A DNA stretch of 64,000 nucleotides from Tetranychus cinnabarinus (Eukaryota > Arthropoda > Arachnida > Trombidiformes > Tetranychidae). Both the position numbers and the translations under genes were made by a program. Position 1 is the first letter of the stretch, and each line of letters begins with the position of its first letter. This document shows, piece by piece, positions 45,745 to 58,377 of the stretch. The stretch covers positions 992,001 through 1,056,000 of the forward strand of contig WHVY01000001.1 of NCBI GenBank assembly GCA_022266195.1. The letters run 5' to 3'. The notes under the pieces are model-generated. The model was not told the DNA's origin and ran no database searches. It worked only from the letters and a program-made list of their open reading frames with translations.

Positions 45745-47738
45745 TTCTATTTTGTTCACAGCTATTCCTGGTAGTCTTTGTTGATTTAAAGGGATAACCA
45801 AAAAGGAAGGTAAGAGGGTAAGTGACAGAAGAGAGTCAAAGAAAGGTCAAAAAAATGAAAAAACGAGAAAACGAGAAGACAAAACCAGCATAAAGATGGG
45901 TTGTTAAATTTGCTCGTTAAGGAGCTACAAGATAGGAAGAAATAAGAGAGAAGCAAAGGAAAATAGCATAACAAAAAGAGAAAAAATTTTAGAGACAAAA
46001 TCAAATGAATGATTAGAGTAAGAAAAGGTCAAAAGAAAGGCTCATTTCAAAATAGAACTACTGAAACAGGTCCAGATTGATTAGTTGATATAATAATATA
46101 ATTGGAAGGAACAATAAACACGATTGTTATAAAAATTGTTACAATGGTTTAAATTAAACAACATGATAGCGAAAGTGTAAACTTAAAAGATGATGATGGT
46201 AAAGATGATGAAAACAAAATGGTGTTTTCACTCAACAGACAGGCAGAAAGCGCAATAATACAAAATACAACTCTCATGAAGACAAACAAATTATCACTTT
46301 CAGCAATGCATTGCTAAATCATGGCTAGAAATCAGCTTAAAAAATTATCTTCAATTCAAACTAATTAAGATAAGCTCAATTATATCCTCTTATTGGCCAA
46401 AAACAATCAATATCAAGTTCCAAGTCACAAAATAAGAATGAAACACCAGGGAAGACTAAAGCTAATGAATATTATGGATCTTTAAAAATAATATTTAGTC
46501 TGTATGAGTAATTATTACAAATTTATTAATAAATCACTTAATTTTAAGCAATAGAATAATTTTAGCAGAATTTTAATTGTGGCCTTTTCTGTAAAATTTG
46601 AACACATATTTGTTTCCTTGCATGGAAATTTGATTTTAATAATTGATCGATTGATTCTCGATATGAATTTTAAATAATTGAATCAGTAAATTTTACCATA
46701 AATCATTTATCGATGAATATTTTGCCGTTTAATTTTAAAGAAAATGGTTAACTACAAATAAATAGGTAAAAGATTTGGATATAAACTTGATTTAACATCA
46801 ATGTATAAACCATTAATTGACAATTAAACATTGAATTATGATTACAATTAAACATAGTTTTGTCATCTTTTACTATTACATGCTCTGATTTCAAAAATTA
46901 ATTTCTTTTATCACGATTCATTGTTACTTTTTGTCTCCTTCGTTTCGTTACCAAACATATTCATTTCTTGTAGAAACATATACAGTTATTAGTACATTAA
47001 TTGTCATCAAAATACTTTGATCAATTACAATTACAATAGTTAATCCAATATCTTTATAATTTTAGAATCATAATATAATTCGTTTAAATCCTTTGGCAAG
47101 TGTTAGAAGCAAAGGAAAGCAGCGAAAATTAAAATCATGGGCTTGAGAAATTTGTATCTTTACAATATTTTTTGTTTCGAGTTACAAAAATGAACATCAA
47201 CATCGGCACTGAGAAGATTAATAGTTTTCCTTAAAGGAGTTGACACTATTTTAATTTGTTTTTATGCTATGAAATGAGTTTTGTTTTTACGCATTTTGGT
47301 TTTCTTGTTAACATTTGGTTACAAAAAATAGTAGAGTGAAAATGCTAATACTTTTAAGTAAACAGAAAGCACAATAGATAATTGAGTGAATCTTACAATT
47401 TAAGTAAATGCAAGATAAAAATAATCAACATCCAGAAGATCACTCTTTAATTTTATCAGCTTCTGAAGTTAATTTTCCAACGCTGAGTAAAATAATTTTC
47501 ACTTGTTTTGAAATTAAACAAATAAAATAATTGGCTATACCATAGCTGTGCATTGTAGCTATAAATTGTTAGTACAGCAAATCAAGAAGATACAAGTTAT
47601 AAAAAGATGGAGATGCCAATTTAGACGGAAAACAGGATGATGAGAATTTGATAAGCATTTAGGTATTTGTTTACTCTGTTCACAAAATAAGCCATAATCA
47701 ATGGAATTAATTTTTTCGAAGGAATAAATCTCATCTTT
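45745..47738. other. about 2 kb intergenic, no gene seen
   Basis: The first 300 bp are purine-rich on the plus strand and probably the DCAF5 5' region. The remainder is very AT-rich with frequent stops and no splice-bounded open frames. Confidence 0.6.
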
Positions 47739-49593
47739 TTACATCTCCAATCTACTGATTTTTTGCAGCACATTCTCGATATCACAAGAAGCGGAAGAGA
47801 ACATTGGCTGATTAAAGAGTCCCTCATCAGGTGGGCAATATGGAGAGTGAGAGTGGTTGAGATGGACGTCCTCTTGAAGTATCAGGCTATTGAGATCATC
47901 CAATGATCGAGATCTGAAAAGTGATCCTTGTTCACTAGGTTTACCACAATTAGAACAACTTCCTGGAAGTGCAACTGGACCATCAGCTTGAGTTGATGCT
48001 AATGAACCATAGACACTATTTGCTGAAGTAGCCAATGGATTCATTTCAGTATGATAGTGATAGGCATGTTGATTTTGTTGATTGTTGATAGTTGATGATG
48101 CGAGCTGGTGAGTCGTTGAACAATGGTGATGCTGATTAGACTTTAAGGGCAAGGTGTGTGCATGAGTATAATTCAGAAGTTGATTGATATTTCGATTTCG
48201 CATGGGACTATTAGGATTGGACCGGGTTTCAAGAGCATTATTTTCTTTGTCCGCAATACTTGAGGTAATCCTTGAGCATAGCAATTTAGACTCAGCGGGA
48301 TTGGCTGTTCCAGTGATGGCAGAAGAAGGTGATGATGATGAAGATGATGATGATTGAATTAACGAAGAGGCAAAAAAAGGCGGAGGAGGTGTGCCAGTTC
48401 CAGATCCTGTCCCTGATGAGCCTGAATCAGATAGACTTAGACCTTTAAGGAGATTCCAATTGAGATCCAATGGTTCTTCTTTTTGTAGATTAAATTGTAG
48501 ACTGCATCGCCTAGGCCGAATGTAAGGTTTGTAGCATTGATTATGGAAATGATGGCGACGTGCGACTCGTGGGTACTCCATTAGTTTGTGGTTTGAAAAA
48601 TTTGATGAATCTCCAACAAGATCAAGGCTAGCACTGTATAAATAAAAAGACAGAGAAGGAATTAAATAACAGAGAACATAGAAATACGGATATAATCGAA
48701 TAATCAATGAGAATATTTGTTCTGATTCACGCTATTCTTCAACAGAATTGAAACTTCGTCATAATTCAAAAAATAACTAAAATAATTTTCTAATACACTT
48801 CACTTCAGAAAGCAAAAAAATGAAAAGTAAAGGTCAAGGCGAAAATGATGAATGGCATGATCTTGGTGAGAACGTGGATGATAATAGTGAATAGAGATAT
48901 ATAAATGAGAGTGGGTGGCAATGAATCGTTAAAAATTGAAAGGTTAAAGGTAAAATTCAGCTAAAATTATGGTTTTATCAGGGATAAGGGTAAAATGGGA
49001 AAAGAGACAATTTGACACGACTTGATAAAGACTTCTCTAAATAGTTGTAAAAGTAGTGACAGGTTGAGGTGGTGAAAGGATAGCGTCTATTGGTAAAAGA
49101 ATACTCACTAAATACTTGAGGAACTAATACAACAGTTACTTTGGAATCCTGAAGATGCAGATGCTTCAAAACTTGGATGAGAATTGATCGATGAGCGGGA
49201 CGACTGAGAGAAGCTTAAGCTCGAATAAGGTGACGATGAAGAGGATGTAGAAGATCCAGAAGAGGCATTGGAAGCAGATGAATAGGAATTTTTTCGACTT
49301 CCTATGGAGCCACCGAGGCTTCCAGAGCTTTGAGAGCTACCACTGCATGATGAGGATGACGTACTGGATGAAGAAAGGGAACACCAGTGAGAAGAGTCAG
49401 CACTATTTTTACCATTACCACTACTAAACCGGTAACATCGTCTTCGTAGCCACTTTTCTCGACGCGTTTGTGTTAAAGAAGAGAGCATTCCAAGCTCATT
49501 GAGAGCTTCGTCTAGGTCATTAGAAGTTTCATCATCTTCAGCTTTGTTGATAGTGCTTTTGCTCCCATCCTTTTCACTTGTCCAAGCTTTCAT
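47739..49593 (-). CDS. unrecognised Ser-rich disordered protein, two coding exons
   Basis: Exons 49593-49109 and 48633-47739 (minus) join in phase across a GTGAGT...TTTATTTATACAG intron, giving 459 residues. No known domain is recognised. The ordered-looking parts are an N-terminal block (residues ~20-60, LDEALNELGMLSSLTQTRRE then KWLRRRCYRFSS), a central basic stretch (YPRVARRHHFHNQCYKPYIR) and a C-terminal block with SCSNCGKPSEQGSLF, RSRSLDDLNSLILQED and a final helix ENVLQKISRLEM. Between them are Ser, Gly, Pro and His/Asn runs. A KEN triplet in IADKENNALE resembles an APC/C degron, which is speculative. RSRSLDDL resembles a 14-3-3-type phosphosite. An in-frame TAA 43 bp upstream supports the chosen ATG. 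Two candidate 5' UTR exons lie upstream. Confidence 0.7.
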
Positions 49594-49927
49594 TAATATA
49601 TTTCGTTGTGCGCGGCGATTCAGATAAAAATACAATTACAGAATTGGGCAACGTTGCTTTTTATAAATTTATCTTTTTGTCAAAGCTGATTAGTCAGTCA
49701 TAACAGAACGATTAAGAACAAAGCTTGTTGGTGGTGGTGATGATGATAATGTTCCTTCTTTTTTTCCGTACGTTAGGCTGATTGTTTACCGTGAAAGCGA
49801 AAAAAACCAATCACCCGATAATGACTCTTTGTTCCTCTTGAATGAACGTCACACTTTAAACCGGAATGTTGCTCTTCAAATGTGGTAGATGTTTTAAAAC
49901 CATGTACATATTAGTTTGTGTACTCAC

Positions 49928-49966
49928 AGTGTAGATAAAAGGTACAGTTGCGAATACAAGCCAAGT
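49928..49966 (-). other. candidate 39-nt 5' leader exon of the Ser-rich gene
   Basis: Bounded by a good acceptor (TTTCCTATCTCAG) and a GTGAGT donor on the minus strand. It would precede the exon holding the ATG at 49593, probably via a TCAG acceptor near 49690. Because an in-frame stop lies before that ATG, it would be untranslated. Confidence 0.3.
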
Positions 49967-50622
49967 CTGAGATAGGAAATGTAATTAGAAAAAGTAAGCG
50001 ATTAAGTACGGGTGATAATTTTCAGGTATAACAAAATAACATGAAAATGAGATGAGCAAGAGATGGGTAGAAAGAGAGGAAAAGGTTAGAGAAAATAGAT
50101 TGATCTAAATATTAGTCAACACAGAATAATTTGTTTATTGGTTAACAGGTTAATTAAGGAATTGGGTTTTGAAGCAGTTGTTGTTGCACTGCTGCTGCTG
50201 GTATTGTTATTTGAGTCAGTCGCTGCTTTTTGTAATTTTGTTGATATTTTTAAGCATCGATCTTCAACCAAAAAAGCAAACAAATGTTCAACTTTGATTC
50301 ATGGGGTGACCTCTTACGGTTGTCCCACGATTGAAAATTATCAGCTACTGTAGTTCCTGGGCACAAGGGAAAAGCTGATCATTAAAAGCTATCGGGGTCA
50401 AAAATCTCGGCGTGTTATTAAGATCTTTCATGTAATTACTCTGGATAATAATTAAAACATTGCTTCTGATAGCTGAGAGTCACTTTTTTGGCTATAAATT
50501 TATTCATATTTTTGAAGGAATAGGTTCACAAAAGATTGACTAATAAAATATGTCTCTCATTTGACCAAACAAAAGGACAAAAGACCTTAGGTTGAGTGTA
50601 AATTTGGAATAATTTTACTTAC

Positions 50623-50693
50623 CTAATTCTGTTTTCAATGCTTCCAATATTGAGTGCAATGATGATGACAAAGTAAACAGCAGAAAGAGAACA
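50623..50693 (-). other. candidate 71-nt 5' leader exon of the Ser-rich gene
   Basis: Bounded on the minus strand by a strong acceptor (GCTTTTTTTGACAG) and a perfect GTAAGT donor. Two frames are open across it, one hydrophobic (AVYFVIIIAL), but no start codon or continuation supports translation. Confidence 0.35.
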
Positions 50694-52370
50694 CTGTCAA
50701 AAAAAGCTTTTCATGAAACTGTTTGGTAATGAAGAAGAAGAGAGCAAGAGGGAGAGAAAATAGACAGAGGCAAAGACGAAAGAAAGGTAGAGTTAAACCC
50801 AAAGATGTTAGGGAACAGAGTAGTTAGGAGAAAATGTCTTGAATGTTAACCAAACTTCACTGTGAATCAAAATGATTGATTGAACAGGTAGACCATAAAT
50901 ATGATTGGCTTGACGGTTAAAGACTAATTTAACACGTGTTGTCAATTTAAGGTTGGTAATGTTATTAAGATGTTAACCAAAAGAAATGAGAAGAAATTAA
51001 ATAGCTTTCTATTTCTCAAGACGTACTCGTCGAGGTTTACCCAAGTATGGTTGAGTGGATTAGTTATGCATCCGGTTACCATGTAAACTTAATGAGCATA
51101 AATTAAATTTAGTTTGAATCGATTGATTGACGTACAATGAACAATAATAAACTCTTTGAAACACGTTTAAACCAAATTTAAACGATGACTACAAGTCATT
51201 CCTATTCAGTACTATCCTATGAAACTCAAACTTCATTGACTTTTTTACCTTATTACTGGGATAAGGATAGCAACCTCACAACGGTTCATAATCATTGACA
51301 TGGATTTGAACAATTGTCGCAAATTTTTCTCTATTGCTTCCATAAATTTTGCTGTATCTTTGATTTTTGAAGGAGTAACTTACCAAGCATTGTATAACTT
51401 ATGAGATATTTATAAGACAGTTAACCATATCCTGGCTCTTTCTCGATCTGAGCTTTGATGAAATGAATTTGCATGATTAGGTGATCTTTTCCAATTATAA
51501 CTAACGCTTTAAGATTATGCATTTTAATACCAATTGCATGCCTCCCGAATTGATAAAAACAAACGTCCCAAAATATGAATCTCATTTAGCTTTATATTTT
51601 TATTTTATTAATTTCTCACCAGAATGTTGAGAACCAGAATAGCCCGATTAGTCATAAGCAACCGTGAGTAGATATTTGATCAGAAGTTTTTTTAGTGGAA
51701 GTAGACATTTTTTCAGAAGTGTATGAAAACCCATAAAAAAAGTAAACTCAAAACCAAAGATCACATCTACTCATAGGACATCTTTGCGGCTTGGAATGTT
51801 TTACACAAATATCAAACTAATACAGCATGTTTATTTAATGACCAAAAGTTGAGTATGCTGATGTGTATGTTCATGAATACGTTTGCAAATATCCTCGGTT
51901 GCACAGGTTTCCCCCAGAAAATGCTATCGATGTTTGAATTTTTCATTCCAAGAACCATCTTCGTACAAATTTGCAAGCTGAAATTCATTATTTCAGATAC
52001 AGATGTCTTATCTAACGAACTTTATAAACGCCAATTATCAAATTCAGCATAATACGCCAAAGTTATTCTGAATTGTTTTCATTTCGAATGGCCTAAATTT
52101 AGATGGAACTAGCAAAAGCCTACAGCAGATTTATCACTCCTCTTACCCTTATTTTCTTTAACTTTTTCCAGCTGAGTATCAATGGTTACAAAATTGCAAA
52201 ACCAATTCCCTCTTTTGATTGCCTCATAAATTGACCAATTAATGACCCCTTCTTGTAATTCTTTAGCAAAATAATTTAATGGGCATGTTTCTGAGATCTT
52301 ATAGTGTATCAGCATTAAGCGTTTCCACGAAAAATATGAGATGAAGTCTCTTGAATAACATTTGGTCCAT

Positions 52371-52754
52371 TCAATGATTAACATTTTTGCGTGTATCTAC
52401 AAAATTTGTACTGTTAATGGATTGGGTTGACACTTGTTCATAATCCCATGTTCTTCCAACTCGACACTCAGCTCCACATTTAGGCGATTTGCACTTGCGA
52501 CACATGAAATGGCAACCAGGGCATGTAATAGATAAGCAATCACATAAATCTCTTCCTGAATCGATGTAAAAACCTTTATCATCGTAGAGAGCATTGCTTG
52601 TAGCTCCAGCATTATCCAATCTTCTTTTACGCCTTTCTCTTCTACTATTTTCTGGTTGAAAATCCTCCATAAATCGACTTCTATCCATTTCTAAATTCCT
52701 CAAAATTCTTTCTCCTGACGAGGCTGGTGCACCAGATTGAGATTGTCCAGGCAT
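52371..52754 (-). CDS. ARL14EP: ARL14 effector protein-like (ARF7EP_C domain)
   Basis: A single exon gives 127 residues (human ARL14EP 260, ARL14EPL 152). The C-terminal half is the cysteine-rich family domain: YDDKGFYIDSGRDLCDCLSI, then CPGCHFMCRKCKSPKCGAEC and RVGRTWDYEQV, with paired cysteines placed to bind zinc. The N-terminal half is polar with a basic stretch (RRERRKRRLD) that may be nuclear-targeting. In vertebrates the protein links the small GTPase ARL14 to myosin 1E; its role in invertebrates is unclear. It lies head-to-head with CDC27, about 720 bp away. A second frame starts exactly at the stop codon overlap (ATG at 52384). Confidence 0.8.
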   Translation of the reverse strand: MPGQSQSGAPASSGERILRNLEMDRSRFMEDFQPENSRRERRKRRLDNAGATSNALYDDKGFYIDSGRDLCDCLSITCPGCHFMCRKCKSPKCGAECRVGRTWDYEQVSTQSINSTNFVDTRKNVNH

Positions 52755-53471
52755 TTTGGTTATTTTAATCGTATTCCAATAGAGTTAGCTTTGAATGTTT
52801 GAAAAAGCAAAATAACAAAGAAAAGGTTAATGCGGAATAAATATAATAATCTCTGAAAATTGATATAAAATTAATCTGGATAACGCAAGTACGCATATAA
52901 ATATATTTAAATATTTTTACTTACCTAAATTTATTAGACGAGAGTCTAGTTGCTTTTCCCATTGGTAAATGAACAATGTTTACCGACCTCACATCCAATC
53001 AGCAAGTGACTCCAGACCTTTGTTCCTGGTTACTGGTTTTTTCAAACCGACAGTTACTTTAGGAAAAGCAACCAAGCTGGTTACCAAATATCCATCAACT
53101 TAAATTTTATCTATCAACTTTATTAATTTGTTTAAAATAACAGTTTATTGTAAATTTATCTCCAGGATTAAGTTTTAATTTTTACATTAATAATCAACTT
53201 CAAATTAATGTAACATTTTAAGCTGTGTCTATAATTTATCTTATAAAAACGGTTTGTTATGTACGAACAATCCCTTTTCAGTTAAGGCAACTAGAGAGAG
53301 AAAGAGAGTGAGAGAAAGGGAGAGAAGTGTTGTCCAAGTGTTGGTTAGGTTTGGTGGTGTAAAACTTAATTGTAGTTAATTCCAGTAACAATTTTGTTTC
53401 TTGCCTGTTTTTTATTATTTTAGCTATCTTTATTGGGATTAATCAATTGATCTTCACAATTCTGGATCCGA
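52755..53471. promoter_or_regulatory. shared upstream region of ARL14EP (-) and CDC27 (+)
   Basis: Divergent 717-bp intergenic region. A GA-rich run at 53290-53330 lies in the likely CDC27 5' UTR or promoter. No clear TATA box could be assigned to either gene. Confidence 0.45.
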
Positions 53472-56400
53472 ATGGTGGAGATGATTATACAAGAGCCGGT
53501 ACAGGTAAGAAATTTTAGTTATTTGTCTAATGTTGCTTCTTTCCATTTTTTACTTCACTTGAATAACTCTTGACTCAAACCAACCAATCTTGTGTTTGGC
53601 CTAGACTATACTAGACTTATTAGAAACCCGAGTTATTTTTTCAAATAATTTAAACGTTTTTTAATATAAATTTTGATTAATTTTAGCTTCTGTCCAGAGT
53701 CCTATTCTTGATCCTTACTGCATTTTCAAATTTTACATCTTATATCTGTCCCTAAAAATCCATTTTACACTTTGTCTTATTATCTATTGTCTTATTCATA
53801 TTATCTTTTCTTATTTATTCAGGCAACTATCTGGTTCATACTGAATCACTATTCTTACAAGGATGCAATATTCTTAGCTGAAAGGCTGAATGCTGAAGGT
53901 GAGTAAATTCAATCAATTTGAAATCAAAAACAACCCTAAATGATTGCCCAAATTTAGTCTTCTTTTGTCTGTCTATCTCTTATTTTTTGTCTTGGACCGT
54001 TTCACTTATTTCTCCTATTTTATTACATTTTCTTATATTTTCTTACATGTTAACCGATCAAATTGAAATTTTTCACCATTAACATTCGCATCATCATGGA
54101 TATTATCATCACCATAATGTTCTTCAAATCCAACCGTCAAATATCAATATAATCTTACAGTTGCTTCCGAGGAATCTCTTTACCTTTTAGCGACTTGTTA
54201 TTATCGTGCAAACAAACAAGTTGCTGCCTATTCAATACTTTCTAACAAGAGCTTCAAATCATCTGAATGTCGTTTATTATTGGCTCGATGTTGCTGTGAT
54301 CTTAAAAAATATGGTGAAGCTGAGGAGGCATTATTGGGTAAATTCAACTGCCTGGACAAAAGTGGGTGTTGTAAAAGCGGCCTCTCATCCGAAGATTTTG
54401 TTCAAGAATTCGGTAAAAGTGCTGCATTTGCAGCTCAAATGTTGGCTTTTATTTGTAGTAAAACTGAACGATATGAGAAAGCAGTGGACTATTATCTAAA
54501 AAGTTTAAAGTTCAATCCTTTTCTGTGGTCATCTTTTGAAAGTTTGGTTCAATTGGGTGCTAAACCAGATTCAGCCAAGATATTCAATATAAATAATATA
54601 GACTTCTCTCTGTGTCATGGGAATAACCCCCTGGTTACTTTATGGAATAGCAATGTAAAAGGGAATATTGACAACACTAGTCAAGGAATTGGAGGAATTG
54701 GTAGCCAGGTGACGGTTCCTACAATTAAAGAGCTCAATCAACCCGTTGAAATCCATTCACCATTTGCTCTAATAAAGCCAACAAATGACAATGGAATAAT
54801 TGATGTTATCACACCAGAGTGTAATTCATGGGTAACAACCTGCCTCGCTCCACAGAAAGCTCAGCCACTGGCTAAAATTACTAGACGGAGTGCAAATGTG
54901 TCCTCTGATAAAGTTTCACCAACCTCTGTGAAAAGAACAGAGACTCCAAGTGGCACAGCATCTAGATTGAGTTTTGGAGTATTCCCAATTATAGATACCC
55001 CACCCATTCATCTTTGTACTCTTGGACCAAATGAGAATATTGACACTTCGGAAATCCGTAATTCAAACATGCAAAGTGAGAGAATAACCCGAGCTCCTGC
55101 CAAGAAACCTCAGACCCGTCGAAGTCACGCAATTCAAGGAGTAACCACCCGTAACAATGTTAATAGACCCGTAATATTTAGCCAATCAGTAAATATAAAT
55201 ACTCAATCAGGTGAACTAGGATTTCAAGCTCCTTCAACGGTAACCAATCAATCATCTCTTGGATCAACAGGGCTCGGACTAAGACGATCGTCAAGAATAT
55301 TCAATAGTTCATCCTCTGTGAAAGAAAATAGTAAATCAACGCCTAGAAGTATCAATCAAGAGAATAACAAGAGAGCATCTAGTTCCAAGACTCCTACTAA
55401 AAAGACAAGAAGGCAAACTAATTCAACAAACAATATAACTAGCTCATCGTCAACTTTACAGCAGAAAGAAATGGAACTCAACGAGTTGAACAAATCTGAG
55501 CCCATCAAGTCAAGTCAACAGTCAGGTTTTATTACTGAGGAAGTAAAACAAGCTGGTTTAAAGATGCAACGGGCTTCTGCTGAAGGTTTACTTAATCTTT
55601 TGGCTGACCTCGCTAATGCATCTCTTTGCCTAGGACAATTCCATTGTACTAAAGCCATTAAAATATTAATTAATCTGCCTCAAAAACAGTTCAACACGGG
55701 TTGGGTATTAAGCGCTATTGGTCGAGCGTACTTTGAAATGTCTAAGTATGAAGAAGCGGTCAAATATTTTGAAGAAGCTCACAAAGTAGAGCCACATAGA
55801 CTCCAGGGTACAGAGTATTATAGCACAGCTCTTTGGCATCTACAAAGAGAGATAAAATTATCAATGTTAGCTCAAGAACTTATTGAGTTTGACAAAACTG
55901 CTCCACAGACATGGTGTGTTGCTGGTAACTGTTTTGGCCTCCAGAAAGAACATGAAACAGCTATCAAATTCTTACAACGAGCTATCCAAGTTGATCCTGA
56001 CTTTGCTTATGCTTATACACTGCTGGGACATGAACTTGTTCTTACTGAAGAGATGGATCACGCCATGGCTTGCTTCCGAAATGCTATTAGAATCGATGCA
56101 AGACACTATAATGCATGGTACGGCATTGGAATGATTTATTATAAACAAGAAAAATATCAATTGGCGGAGCTACATTACCGTAAAGCCCTTTCTATATCAT
56201 CATGTTCACCAGTTCTTTTGTGTCACATCGGAGTAGTTCAACATGCACTAAAAAAGACTGAAAGTGCTTTGACAACTTTAAATAAAGCCATCGAAATGGA
56301 TCCCAAAAATGCACTGTGTAAATTTCATAGAGCATCCATTTATTTTTCAATGGAAAAACATCAATTGGCGTTGCATGAATTAGAAGAATTGAAGCAAATT

Positions 56401-57636
56401 GTGCCAAAGGAATCATTGGTGTATTTTTTAATCGGAAAGGTAAGATTCCTCCGACTGCTATGGATTCTTCTTTCTATTGTCCTAATTATTCAAAAGTCAG
56501 TTAGATTAGGGAACCAACTGTGATTAGAGATTAATATTTTTAACAGTGTGCTTTTCGAGTTAGTAAATAAACTTCACAGATAAGATTTGATTGCATGATT
56601 AATAGACTTTCTAATCGTTATCTACCATTTTCTAGCTCAACTTTTAATATATGTTTGAACAATCTCAAAAAAAACTTGACAGATGAAGAATATTTGATTC
56701 ACATCTTATTTTAACATTTGTTTCCGTCTTGAATAGTTTCTAATCAGATGAATATCAGCTTTTTATCAGCTGTTAGTCTGTATGAAATATCCTTGTCTTT
56801 TATTCATGTCCCAGTTTCCAATTTATTCTGATACATTACCTTCAGCTGATTTCTGATTATTATTTATTCTTCCTTATCTTAATTTCCCTTTCACTAATTA
56901 AATTCAAATTGCTAAATTGTTTCTAATAAAACTCATCCTTTCTGAACTTACTTTCTAACTCTGACACTCAAATCGCTTAATTTGAGGTCTCTGATTTTAT
57001 TTGATGTGCTTTGGCAAACAAAGAAATCAAATATAGCATCTATTCGTTATGTGTGTGTCTAATATCCTTGATAAAATGATATTGCTTTTAAAAACACATT
57101 AAAAGCATTATATTAGGTTCAAGTTCATCCTAAGCTAGTCGCTTATCTTGGAACAGCTCTGTTTACTTATAGAGTACTTGCTTTTTTTCATTCTTTCTGT
57201 ATTGCATATGAGGAATCTCATTACTAATTAAACTAACCATTATTTTGATGATTTACTAATATTGTTTTTCTTTTTGATTCAATATCAACAGGTTCACAAA
57301 CGTTTGGGTAATACGCATTTAGCGTTAATGAACTTCTCTTGGGCGATGGATCTGGATCCCAAGGGAGCCAACAATCAAATTAAAGAGGTCATCGACAAAC
57401 AATATGCCAATGATGATGACGAGGTTGTTGTCTGTCTAGATTCAGGAGATGAAACTTACAATTCAAATTTAGTCAATGAGAGCTCCGAAAGTTCCTTAAG
57501 GCCCCGATCTCAGCATCATCGTGAATCTAATTCATCCTCTATGGAAGACGAAGATGAAGACGAAGATGATGGAGACGATGATGGAGATGATGATGATCCT
57601 AACAATGATGCCGAACTGATGGAAGAAGGTGTTTAA
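53472..57636 (+). CDS. CDC27: anaphase-promoting complex subunit 3 (CDC27), TPR scaffold
   Basis: Core TPR subunit of the APC/C ubiquitin ligase; in the family it binds the IR tails of CDC20, CDH1 and APC10. Exons 53472-53504, 53823-53898, 54161-56439 and 57292-57636 join in phase to give 910 residues (human 824). The start MVEMIIQEPVQATIWFILNH and LLATCYYRANKQ match the family N-terminal TPRs (~1-150). A disordered Ser/Thr/Asn linker follows (~190-500; many TP/SP sites and KENSKSTPR, a KEN-like triplet). The C-terminal TPR array (~500-840) is highly conserved: NTGWVLSAIGRAYFEMSKYE, FLQRAIQVDPDFAYAYTLLG, FRNAIRIDARHYNAWYGIGM and LMNFSWAMDLDPKGANNQIK. The tail is unusually acidic (EDEDEDEDDGDDDGDDDD). 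The 11-codon first exon was placed by homology and splice sites. Confidence 0.95.
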
Positions 57637-57865
57637 AGATAGCTTAGCTTTAACTCAATTATCTTTATTTTATTGCCTTTTCTCTTTTTTGTTGTTCTCA
57701 ACACCAACAACTGGGAAACATGATCATCTCTTCGCTTCTTTTGTTCAATTGTGAAGCCGGAGGACGGAACATCAACCAAATTGTATACACCTTCATATAC
57801 CATACTTGAAACAAACAAATTGAGCAACAATTAAAAAGAACATGTGAAAATGAAAATCCTCGTAT

Positions 57866-57871
57866 AATAAA
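57866..57871 (+). terminator. polyadenylation signal of CDC27
   Basis: AATAAA 230 bp after the CDC27 stop codon. Confidence 0.5.
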
Positions 57872-58377
57872 CCAAATGAAAATTTTGAGGTGTAACCTAA
57901 ATTTTTGCTCTTTTCGTTTATATACATGTAGCTGAATAATTTATATTTACTTTATAAATCTTGAATTTCATATGAGTAGATTCAATAAATTATTAATAAA
58001 TCGAGTTGCACAAAGTGGAGTAAACTAATAGTAAAACTCCGAAACCAATAAAATAGTTTGATGTCAAGGTCATAATTAGCTTAAGCTGATTGAAAATATA
58101 TCAAGTTTAATTTGAAAATATTTTTTTGTATTTACATGACAATGATGAATTACATAAAGTTTTCCTCAGATATTCACATGATCAGGTTTTAATAGCAATA
58201 AGAACCTTAAAGACTTCCGATAAATTTAAATATCAAGTTTACAATATTTTCCTTCAATTATAAGTTAGTGATCTTGACCCGAAAAGAGTTAGAAACTTGA
58301 TTTAAACTTGCTGAAATGTCTGACTCACTACGAACTAAAAACTGAACCATTATCCAGAACCTAACTGAAACGATTGC
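57872..58377. other. 3' region between convergent CDC27 and ABT1/ESF2
   Basis: AT-rich sequence with no gene seen; it should hold the 3' UTR of the minus-strand gene. Confidence 0.5.

Larger units (their letters stand above)
49594..52370. other. upstream region of the Ser-rich gene, with candidate leader exons
   Basis: Three good minus-strand donors occur: GTGAGT at 49922-49927, GTAAGT at 50617-50622 and GTAAGT at 51378-51383. The first two end exons with plausible acceptors (listed separately). A minus-strand TATAAATA lies near 51405. A plus-strand 71-codon frame at 50138 and a minus-strand 92-codon frame at 52384-52109 have no homology I recognise. Confidence 0.4.
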
